From positions 1-6,598 of the forward strand of contig CAJXMS010000132.1 in NCBI GenBank assembly GCA_913056475.1: a stretch of 6,598 nucleotides of DNA, read 5' to 3'. The notes under the pieces are model-generated. The model had not been told where the DNA came from, made no database searches, and was given only the letters and a program-made list of their open reading frames with translations. Below are positions 1-5,707 of this stretch, piece after piece. How positions within the stretch are numbered: position 1 is the stretch's first letter; each line of letters opens with the position of its first letter. Source of the stretch: an uncultured Bacteroidota bacterium (GTDB lineage: Bacteria; Bacteroidota; Bacteroidia; Flavobacteriales; Schleiferiaceae). The position numbers and the translations under genes are program-made.

Positions 1-296
1 TCCTTTAATTTGAAAACTATCCAGGGCAATGACCGCCTTTTTCCAGGGAGAATAATCATGGGGCTGCTGCTGTCCTTTGATCAATTTTTTAAAATGAGAG
101 GGGAACCAGCAAAAAAGGTGAAACAATTTTGTGAGGTTGCCCGGCAGGCGGGTTTAAGGGGGTAAGCCCGAACCCGCCGCTTTTGCCGCCGGATGTCAAA
201 AAGGTGACGGATGCCCATAGCTGGGCGAGCTACATTTGGCCGCTAGGCCTTAAAAAGAAGAAGGGGCTGCATAAACCTAAAGAAGAAAGGATATGA
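1..296 (+). pseudogene. 3' end of an unidentified gene, apparently frameshifted
   Basis: I do not recognise this protein. A stop-free frame enters from the left edge and ends at TAA 163-165 (its last residues read ARQAGLRG). A second frame, open from 135 to TGA 294-296, reads on with SPNPPLLPPDVKKVTDAHSW and ends in a lysine-rich tail (about residues LKKKKGLHKPKEERI). The second part has codon third positions rich in G and C, like the nearby genes, and no ATG of its own. Losing one G from the G run at 158-162 would explain the switch, since six Gs would join the frames as LRG-V-SPN. The final TGA overlaps the ATG of the peroxiredoxin gene (ATGA, 293-296), the usual arrangement of coupled genes in an operon. 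The first part is less convincing than the second, because the opposite strand is also open over 1-153. The shift may be real decay or a base-calling error. Confidence 0.38.
147..178. repeat. 8-bp inverted repeat enclosing the G run
   Basis: GGCGGGTT at 147-154 is perfectly complementary to AACCCGCC at 171-178, leaving a 16-base loop that contains the G run and the TAA of the first reading frame. The right arm is followed by GCTTTTG, so it could act as a weak terminator, or it could be a structure that hindered sequencing of the G run. The role is unknown. Confidence 0.5.
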
Positions 297-946
297 ATAG
301 GTACAACGAGTCGATAAAATGGAAAAATCCCGGGATGAACCTGGGGCTGCTGGCAGCGCTTTTGATTATGGCCGGGGCCTGTGGCGCGCAGGGACCGGCC
401 CAATATGGCGTGGCCGAAACACCCCCCGAAGGTTTGCCGGTGGGAGGGGAGGCGCCCTCCTTTAGGGCAGTGGATCAAAACGGGGAGGCGGTAGCACTGG
501 CGGAGCTGCAAAAGAAGGGACCGGTAGTGCTGTTTTTTTACCGGGGGCATTGGTGCCCGGTGTGCGATAAGCACCTGAGCGCTTTTGTGGATTCGCTGCC
601 GCTGCTCAAGGAAGCGGGCGCCGAAGTGGTGGCGGTGACCCCCAATACGCCCCACTACCTGGACCAGACGGATGAAAAATTAGGGGGCAAGCTCACCCTC
701 CTGAGCGATACCACTGGTAAAATCATGGCGGCTTATGACGTGGCTTTTGAAGTAACGGAGGGCTACCAAAAAAAGATCCGCACTTTTTTGGGAGCGGACA
801 TTGCGGAGGCCAATGGTCAGCAAAAGGCCCGGCTGCCCGTTCCGGCTACCTATATCATTACCCCCGGGGGAACGATCAAGTGGCGGCACTTTGACCTCAA
901 CTATAAAAACCGGGCGGGGGTAGGCCAAATTTTGAGTCAGCTGTAA
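293..946 (+). CDS. exported peroxiredoxin-like (AhpC/TSA fold) protein, probable lipoprotein
   Basis: A 217-residue thioredoxin-fold protein of the peroxiredoxin-like group marked by a YRGxWCPxC active site, here residues 83-91 with Cys88 and Cys91. The CxxC replaces the classical peroxiredoxin PxxxTxxC, so a thiol-disulfide or peroxidase role is likely, but the substrate is unknown. A hydrophobic segment at about residues 17-29 ends in MAGAC, a weak lipobox at Cys30, followed by a Gly/Pro-rich linker to about residue 52. The protein therefore probably acts outside the cytoplasm on a lipid anchor. The conserved C-terminal half includes LPVPATYIITPGGTIKW (about 181-197), typical of the family. 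The start at 293 overlaps the upstream stop as ATGA and follows AAGAAAGG. A second ATG at 335 (Met15) would give a more usual short signal peptide (203 residues) but has a poorer ribosome site. It lies 221 bases before nrdJ. Confidence 0.85.
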   Translation: MNRYNESIKWKNPGMNLGLLAALLIMAGACGAQGPAQYGVAETPPEGLPVGGEAPSFRAVDQNGEAVALAELQKKGPVVLFFYRGHWCPVCDKHLSAFVDSLPLLKEAGAEVVAVTPNTPHYLDQTDEKLGGKLTLLSDTTGKIMAAYDVAFEVTEGYQKKIRTFLGADIAEANGQQKARLPVPATYIITPGGTIKWRHFDLNYKNRAGVGQILSQL

Positions 947-1167
947 ACGGGTTAATGTATTGGAAGACAAATTTTTATGAGGCCATCTGGATTTTTTGTG
1001 GAATATTTCTGGTCTGATTTTTCAACAGGACCCAGCTTTGGTACTTCGGGCCTTACCCGGGGTTATTAACAGCTCCACCTGGGCTTTCGCGCTTACGGTG
1101 GCGCGTCCGAATGGGGGAAGCGGCCTAACTTAGTTGGTCCGTTTGAACCCCAAATTTATGCGCCGTT
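947..1167 (+). other. nrdJ leader / intergenic region, no recognised element
   Basis: No gene is supported here. Short GC-rich complementary pairs are present (CCACC 1075-1079 with GGTGG 1097-1101; competing GCGC arms nearby), so the leader RNA may fold. Although nrdJ depends on coenzyme B12, I do not find the conserved GCCACTG-type core of a cobalamin riboswitch, nor a clear NrdR box or Bacteroidota TAnnTTTG promoter element. Confidence 0.4.
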
Positions 1168-3735
1168 ATGCAGATAGAAAACACTGGAAAAGAGACCGTT
1201 AAAAAGCAGAAGACTTACACCTATGATCAGGCCCTGGCCGCAGCCACCCGCTATTTTGAGGGCGATGAGCTGGCCGCCGGGGTTTGGCTAAGTAAATACG
1301 CCCTGAAGGACTCGGAAGGCCGCATCTACGAAAGTACCCCCGACGAAATGCACCGGCGGATGGCCGCGGAAATAGCCCGCGTGGAACAACGCTATCCCAC
1401 CCCGCTTAAAGAAGAGGAGGTTTTTGAGCTGCTGCGCGATTTTCGCTACATCGTGCCCCAGGGCGGCCCCATGACCGGTATAGGCAATGAGCACCAAATT
1501 GCTTCCCTGTCTAATTGCTTTGTGATAGGTAATGATGGCCCCAGCGATAGTTACGGGGGTATTATGAAAACCGATGAGGAGCAGGTGCAGCTCATGAAGC
1601 GCCGCGGCGGCGTAGGTCACGACCTTAGCCACGTGCGCCCCAAAGGCTCGCCGGTAAAAAACTCGGCCCTTACCTCTACCGGGGTGGTGCCTTTCATGGA
1701 ACGCTATAGCAATTCGCCCCGGGAAGTGGCCCAGGATGGCCGCCGGGGAGCGCTGATGCTGTCCATTTCCATAGACCACCCGGACAGCGAGGCCTTCATA
1801 GATGCCAAACTGGATGGCACCAAAGTAACCGGGGCCAACGTATCGGTGCGGATGACCGACGGCTTCATGAAAGCCGCCCTGGCCGGAGAAAAATACGTCC
1901 AGAAATACCCCGTGGATGCCGAAGAGCCGATTTACACCCGCGAGGTAGATGCGGCGCGCCTCTGGAAAAAGGTGATCCACAATGCCTGGGCTTCGGCCGA
2001 GCCGGGTATTCTCTTCTGGGATACCATCACCCGGGAGGCCATCCCGGATCGTTATGCGGACCATGGCTTTACTACCGTAAGTACCAATCCCTGCGGCGAG
2101 ATCCCCCTCTGTCCCTACGACAGCTGTCTGCTCCTGGCGGTAAACCTGCTGAGTTATGTGAAAGAGCCCTTCACGGAAGAGGCCAGTTTTGATTTTGAGC
2201 TCTTTGAGCAGCACGCCCGTTTGGCCCAGCGCATTGCCGACGATATCATAGACCTGGAAATGGAAAAGATCGATGCCATCCTGGCTAAGATCAACGCCGA
2301 TCCGGAAGGGGCCGATGTGAAAGCCACCGAGCGCAACCTCTGGGAAAAGATCCGCGAAAAATGCATTCAGGGCCGCCGCACCGGCATCGGTATCACCGGC
2401 GAAGGCGATATGCTAGCTGCCCTGGGCATGCGCTACGGCTCTAAGGATTCCATTGATTTCTCCGAACTGATCCACCGCACGCTGGCCCATCAGGTGTACC
2501 GCGGATCGGTAAATCTGGCCAAAGACCGCGGCAGCTTCCCCATCTACGATGTAGAACGGGAAGCCGATAATCCCTTTATCCAGCGCCTGGCCGATCTGGA
2601 TGAAGCGCTCATGAACGATATGCGCAATTACGGCCGGCGCAACATAGCCCTGCTGACCATCGCGCCCACCGGCACTACCAGCCTGATGACCCAGACCACC
2701 TCGGGCATCGAGCCGGTCTTTATGCCTTCTTACAAGCGCCGTAAAAAGATCAACCCCAACGATCAAAACGCCCGCACCGATTTTATAGACGATGTAGGCG
2801 ATCACTGGCAGGAATACCACGTGTTCCACCACCAGTTTGCCAACTGGCTCCAGCTTCAGGGCTACGACCTGGACCAGGTGGCCTTAATGGAGGAAGAAGA
2901 GCTGCAAGCCATTATCGAAAAGAGTCCTTACGCCGGTGCTACCGCCCGGGACGTGGACTGGGTAAGTAAAGTACGCCTTCAGGGCAAGGTACAGCAGTGG
3001 GTGGACCATTCCATTAGCGTGACGGTAAACATCCCCGAAGAAACCACCGAAGAAAAGGTGGCGGAGATCTACCAGACCGGCTGGGAAGTAGGTTGTAAGG
3101 GCATTACCGTGTACCGCGAAGGCTCCCGCTCCGGTGTGCTGGTGGCCAATGACAGCAAGGATAAAAATAAGGGCGAATCCATCGCCGACAGCAAAGCCCC
3201 GCAGCGTCCGGCCGAATTGGAGGCTGAGGTAGTGCGCTTCCGCAACGAAGAGGAGCGCTGGCTGGCGGTGATCGGCCTGCTTAACGAGCGGCCTTACGAG
3301 ATCTTTACCGGCCGGGCCGAAGACTCTTTCCACCTGCCCCACTGGTGCAAGAGTGGCAAGATCGTTAAAGCCAAAGATGAGCAGGGCAACACCCGCTACG
3401 ATTTCCAATATCAGGATAAAGACGGTTTCCGCATTACCATCGAGGGCCTTTCCCGTTCCTTTAACCCGGAGTACTGGAACTACGCCAAGCTCATCAGCGG
3501 CGTACTGCGCCACGGCATGCCCATCATCGATGTGGTGCACATGGTAGATAATTTGCACCTGAGCAATCAATCGCTCAACACCTGGAAAAACGGCGTGATC
3601 CGTGCCCTCAAGCAGTATATCCCCTCCGGTACCAAAGCGGAAAATGCCACTTGCGAGAGCTGCGGTGAGGAATCCGTGGTATACGAAGAGGGCTGCCTGA
3701 TGTGCAAGAACTGCGGCAGCAGCAAATGCTCTTGA
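1168..3735 (+). CDS. nrdJ: adenosylcobalamin-dependent (class II) ribonucleotide reductase
   Basis: This 855-residue enzyme reduces ribonucleotides to deoxyribonucleotides, using coenzyme B12 to make the active-site thiyl radical, so it needs no oxygen and no separate radical subunit. The 10-stranded barrel core carries SNCF with Cys117, NPCGE at 307-311 (Asn307, thiyl Cys309, Glu311), Cys320 as the redox partner of Cys117, and the phosphate-binding PTGTTSLMTQTTSGIEP segment at 500-516. A polar linker (about 655-682) leads to the C-terminal domain typical of NrdJ, ending in a six-cysteine tail (Cys829, 832, 843, 846, 849, 854) that re-reduces the active site. No N-terminal ATP-cone is apparent. 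Cys315 inside NPCGEIPLC is an additional cysteine between the catalytic ones. TGA at 1144-1146 precedes the first in-frame ATG, which fixes the start at 1168; no clear Shine-Dalgarno precedes it. Probably cotranscribed with era. Confidence 0.94.
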   Translation: MQIENTGKETVKKQKTYTYDQALAAATRYFEGDELAAGVWLSKYALKDSEGRIYESTPDEMHRRMAAEIARVEQRYPTPLKEEEVFELLRDFRYIVPQGGPMTGIGNEHQIASLSNCFVIGNDGPSDSYGGIMKTDEEQVQLMKRRGGVGHDLSHVRPKGSPVKNSALTSTGVVPFMERYSNSPREVAQDGRRGALMLSISIDHPDSEAFIDAKLDGTKVTGANVSVRMTDGFMKAALAGEKYVQKYPVDAEEPIYTREVDAARLWKKVIHNAWASAEPGILFWDTITREAIPDRYADHGFTTVSTNPCGEIPLCPYDSCLLLAVNLLSYVKEPFTEEASFDFELFEQHARLAQRIADDIIDLEMEKIDAILAKINADPEGADVKATERNLWEKIREKCIQGRRTGIGITGEGDMLAALGMRYGSKDSIDFSELIHRTLAHQVYRGSVNLAKDRGSFPIYDVEREADNPFIQRLADLDEALMNDMRNYGRRNIALLTIAPTGTTSLMTQTTSGIEPVFMPSYKRRKKINPNDQNARTDFIDDVGDHWQEYHVFHHQFANWLQLQGYDLDQVALMEEEELQAIIEKSPYAGATARDVDWVSKVRLQGKVQQWVDHSISVTVNIPEETTEEKVAEIYQTGWEVGCKGITVYREGSRSGVLVANDSKDKNKGESIADSKAPQRPAELEAEVVRFRNEEERWLAVIGLLNERPYEIFTGRAEDSFHLPHWCKSGKIVKAKDEQGNTRYDFQYQDKDGFRITIEGLSRSFNPEYWNYAKLISGVLRHGMPIIDVVHMVDNLHLSNQSLNTWKNGVIRALKQYIPSGTKAENATCESCGEESVVYEEGCLMCKNCGSSKCS

Positions 3736-3747
3736 GGCCTTTCGCTT

Positions 3748-4629
3748 ATGGCACATAAGGCCGGTTTTGTAAGCCTTCTCGGCAATCCCAACGTGGGCAA
3801 GAGCACCCTGCTCAATGCCTTCCTGGGAACCTCGCTGGCCATCACTACGCCCAAGGCGCAAACCACCCGCCACCGCATAATGGGCATTTATAACACCCCG
3901 GAGGTGCAGATCGTATTTTCTGACACCCCCGGGGTTATTCAACCCGTCTATGCCCTGCAGGAGCAGATGATGGACGCCGTGCAGAGCACCTTCGAGGACA
4001 GCGATCTGGTAATGATGCTTACTGAGCCTACCGCCACCCCGCTCAAGGACGGAAAGCTCGAGAAGCGTCTCCGCCAACTGGACGTACCGCTCTTTGTGGT
4101 GATCAACAAAATAGATACCGCCTCGCCCGATCAGGTAGAGGCGGTTTTTCAGTTCTGGCAGGGGCGTTTTCCGCAGGCCAGCATCTACCCCATCGCCGCC
4201 CTGGAAAAATTTCAGGTGCCGGCCCTGCTGGAGGAGATCAAAAAACTCCTGCCCGAGGCCCCGCCTTATTTCCCCAAGGAAGACCTCAGCGACCGGGACG
4301 ATCGCTTCTTTGTGACCGAGATGATCCGGGAACAGATCCTGCTGCACTACCAAAAAGAAGTGCCCTATGCCACCGAGGTGGCCATCGAAGAATACCGGGA
4401 AGAAGCCGATATCAACCGCATCCGGGCCATAATATACGTGGAGCGGTCATCTCAAAAAGGCATCCTCCTGGGGCACCAGGGTAAGGCTATCAAAAAAGTG
4501 GGCACGGGCGCCCGCAAGCGGATGGAAGCTTTCCTGGAAAAAAAGGTATTCCTGGAACTCTACGTAAAAGTACGGCCCGACTGGCGCAAAAAAGACGAGG
4601 ACCTCCGTCGCTTTGGTTATAAGCCATAA
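3748..4629 (+). CDS. era: ribosome-assembly GTPase Era
   Basis: This 293-residue GTPase binds the 3' end of 16S rRNA and helps mature the 30S subunit at the membrane-cytoplasm interface. All GTPase motifs are visible: G1 GNPNVGKS 12-19, G2 with TTRHRIMG at 39-46, G3 DTPG 59-62, G4 NKID 120-123, and a G5 region around 148-151 (PIAA, less canonical than the usual SA). The C-terminal KH RNA-binding domain has the GHQGKAIKKVG loop at 242-252 and the family tail LELYVKVRPDWRKKDEDL into LRRFGYKP. Length is normal for Era. The gene starts 12 bases after the nrdJ stop; GAGG at 3734-3737, overlapping the nrdJ TGA, is the only ribosome-site candidate (10-base spacing). The short gap suggests one transcript with nrdJ. 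Identification is secure. Confidence 0.96.
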   Translation: MAHKAGFVSLLGNPNVGKSTLLNAFLGTSLAITTPKAQTTRHRIMGIYNTPEVQIVFSDTPGVIQPVYALQEQMMDAVQSTFEDSDLVMMLTEPTATPLKDGKLEKRLRQLDVPLFVVINKIDTASPDQVEAVFQFWQGRFPQASIYPIAALEKFQVPALLEEIKKLLPEAPPYFPKEDLSDRDDRFFVTEMIREQILLHYQKEVPYATEVAIEEYREEADINRIRAIIYVERSSQKGILLGHQGKAIKKVGTGARKRMEAFLEKKVFLELYVKVRPDWRKKDEDLRRFGYKP

Positions 4630-4692
4630 CGGAAAGTCAACGTTTAGAGGCAGTCCATCTAAGGACCGTGGTCGCGCCCATAATATTTAAGT

Positions 4693-4718
4693 ACCTAACA
4701 ATGAGAAGATTGTTGGGT
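4693..4718. repeat. 10-bp stem hairpin 63 bases after era
   Basis: ACCTAACAAT (4693-4702) pairs with ATTGTTGGGT (4709-4718) over ten positions, with one T-G wobble and a GAGAAG loop. No T run follows on the + strand, so it is either a non-canonical 3'-end structure for the era mRNA or an RNA-stabilising hairpin. Confidence 0.5.
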
Positions 4719-4757
4719 TATATCCAGAGCTAAATTTATCCTCTCAAAATGGCTGAG

Positions 4758-4804
4758 GCGGTGATTTGCCACATTTTTGGCTTGGAGTAGTAAAACCGCT
4801 TTTT
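4758..4804 (+). terminator. candidate intrinsic terminator for nrdJ-era
   Basis: An outer stem GCGGT (4758-4762) with ACCGC (4795-4799) is followed directly by five Ts (4800-4804). An inner stem GCCA (4768-4771) with TGGC (4778-4781) and a TTT/AAA pair can stack inside it. The stem is interrupted, so this is only a moderate candidate. It is the best intrinsic terminator-like structure on the + strand downstream of era. Confidence 0.35.
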
Positions 4805-4993
4805 AATAAATTGAGTGAGCTAATGGAGTTGATCAGGTTGATCAAAACCGACTGGTAGCTTACGGCCTTGCGCTCTTAACCCCCGTAATACTCGCCCTCC
4901 CCGGTGCGGTCTTTCCGCAAAAGCTGAAAGAAGACGAGCGCATAAATCTGGGGTTTCCGGCCGTTTTCGCGGGAGCGATGAATCAAAGTAGAA

Positions 4994-5012
4994 GTCTCGC
5001 TATAAGCGAGAC
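4994..5012. repeat. perfect 8-bp hairpin with 3-base loop
   Basis: GTCTCGCT (4994-5001) and AGCGAGAC (5005-5012) form a perfect stem around ATA. No T run follows on either strand. It is the first of a series of hairpins that continues to 5182. Confidence 0.55.
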
Positions 5013-5114
5013 GAGAAAGGAGCTCGCACGCTGAAATTATCTTGTACGTAGATCAGGATTGGACGCGGAAACAGCCGGCGGGCTTTGTTAACTTACGGCT
5101 TTTAAATTTAATAG

Positions 5115-5144
5115 GAGTTCGCGAGCTCTCCCGCCCTGGCGGGA
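5115..5144. repeat. two abutting hairpins
   Basis: GAGTT (5115-5119) pairs with AGCTC (5124-5128) around CGCG, with one wobble. Immediately next to it TCCCGCC (5129-5135) pairs perfectly with GGCGGGA (5138-5144) around CT. The two structures abut with no spacer, which suggests a folded RNA or a DNA structure rather than chance. Confidence 0.5.
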
Positions 5145-5154
5145 TCGGTTGAAA

Positions 5155-5182
5155 TACTTTTTTGGGTTGCAGCAAAAAAGTA
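5155..5182. repeat. 10-bp AT-rich inverted repeat with 8-base loop
   Basis: TACTTTTTTG (5155-5164) is perfectly complementary to CAAAAAAGTA (5173-5182), with loop GGTTGCAG. The weak stem and internal T run are unlike a standard terminator on either strand. It ends 26 bases before the first copy of the long direct repeat. Confidence 0.6.
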
Positions 5183-5208
5183 CGAACAGCATTAACAAGA
5201 TTAAGTCT

Positions 5209-5294
5209 GCCTTGCAACCACGCCACACGCACCACAATTAAGGGGGGCAAGACTTACCGCCTTGCCGGGGTGTCGGGATGGCCATTCAACCTGG
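5209..5294 (+). repeat. long direct repeat, copy A (86 bp)
   Basis: Runs from GCCTTGCAACCACG to the CAACCTGG that forms the left arm of the next palindrome. It matches copy B at 5483-5569 in all but four alignment columns: GC versus AT at one dinucleotide, one G versus C, and a one-base insertion in B. Internally GGCAAG (5246-5251) can pair with CTTGCC (5261-5266). Copy A lacks the left arm of the GCAAGGCT hairpin that precedes copy B. Confidence 0.9.
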
Positions 5295-5337
5295 GGTTAG
5301 AACCCCAGGCTATTCTGTTTCAAGGCTTTCAGCCTTG
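5290..5337. repeat. REP-like unit 1: two hairpins
   Basis: CCTGGGGTT (5290-5298) pairs perfectly with AACCCCAGG (5301-5309) across AG. After an 11-base spacer CAAGGCT (5321-5327) pairs with AGCCTTG (5331-5337) across TTC. The same pair of dyads in the same order recurs in unit 2. Such paired extragenic palindromes are known in many bacteria as REP-type elements, often moved by IS200-like Y1 transposases; no such transposase is in this window. Confidence 0.75.
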
Positions 5338-5398
5338 CCTGTGTTATATAGGGTATAAGCGACATTACTGGCGACATGGTGGCCTAGCGCCCAACAGG

Positions 5399-5489
5399 CT
5401 ACCCTGAAGGGGTAGTAACATTATAGCCTGGGGCTGCAGCCCCAGGTTAGCCAAGGTCCCCACTCCTCCAGCAAGGCTGTAAGCCTTGC
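5399..5489. repeat. REP-like unit 2: three hairpins, including a 20-bp perfect palindrome
   Basis: CTACCC (5399-5404) pairs with GGGTAG (5410-5415) around TGAAG. The sequence CCTGGGGCTGCAGCCCCAGG at 5427-5446 is a perfect 20-bp palindrome, extendable by A-T and T-A pairs outside a G-T wobble. GCAAGGCT (5471-5478) pairs with AGCCTTGC (5482-5489) around GTA. The last two dyads repeat the order seen in unit 1. The final arm is also the start of direct repeat copy B. Confidence 0.78.
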
Positions 5490-5569
5490 AACCACGCCAC
5501 ACATACCACAATTAAGGGCGGTCAAGACTTACCGCCTTGCCGGGGTGTCGGGATGGCCATTCAACCTGG
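5483..5569 (+). repeat. long direct repeat, copy B (87 bp)
   Basis: Starts in the right arm of the GCAAGGCT hairpin and ends at CAACCTGG, after which the sequence changes to CATTAA, so the CCTGGGG palindrome present after copy A is cut here after CCTGG. It begins 274 bases after the start of copy A. Inside, GGCGGT (5517-5522) can pair with ACCGCC (5531-5536), a stem disrupted by substitutions in copy A. Confidence 0.9.
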
Positions 5570-5707
5570 CATTAAACGGCACAGCGTTTCTCAACTTGGA
5601 TAGGTAAAGTGTGAACTTCCAGGATAACGTGGCAAGGCATGAATATAAATAGCAGAAAAACAAGTAATTAATATCCTGTTAAATGATAAGTAAGGCTTAA
5701 CTTGACA

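Larger units (their letters stand above)
4630..5707. other. 1.08-kb gene-free region between convergent genes, rich in hairpins and repeats
   Basis: era (+) and the leucine-rich-repeat gene (-) point towards each other here. I see no convincing gene. The left third (4630-4990) holds a possible terminator and a TTGATCA inverted repeat (4829-4835 / 4839-4845). The middle (4994-5182) is a series of hairpins. The right part (5209-5569) is a REP-like block with direct repeats. From 5570 to 5707 the DNA is AT-richer and contains only a weak AAACG/CGTTT pair (5574-5578 / 5585-5589). Confidence 0.8.

Noticed and set aside
1..153. Open frame on the - strand, reading off the left edge
   Set aside because: It is protein-like in parts (for example SPWKKAVIALDSFQIKG) but has no ATG in the window and is only about 50 codons. 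The + strand reading ends with an ATGA overlap to the next gene. It cannot be excluded.
970..1133. Roughly 50-codon stop-free stretch before nrdJ
   Set aside because: It has no ATG or other convincing start, and its length is expected by chance in this base composition.
1288..2214. 308-codon - strand open frame inside nrdJ
   Set aside because: It is antisense to a well-supported gene, carries no recognisable domain, and arises from the GC-rich codon pattern of nrdJ.
2884..4353. 489-codon - strand open frame across nrdJ and era
   Set aside because: It is antisense to two secure conserved genes and spans their junction; its composition (rich in H, G, A, V) is typical of a shadow frame.
5053..5250. 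65-codon - strand open frame
   Set aside because: It crosses the hairpin chain and the start of the direct repeat, has no recognisable domain and no ribosome site I could support.
5162..5407. 81-codon + strand open frame in the repeat block
   Set aside because: It consists of direct repeat copy A and the hairpins read as codons. Such frames are a common misannotation of extragenic palindromic repeats.
5209..5569. CRISPR array
   Set aside because: There are only two long repeats of 86/87 bp with one 188-base interval and internal palindromes; no regular short repeats or spacers and no cas genes.
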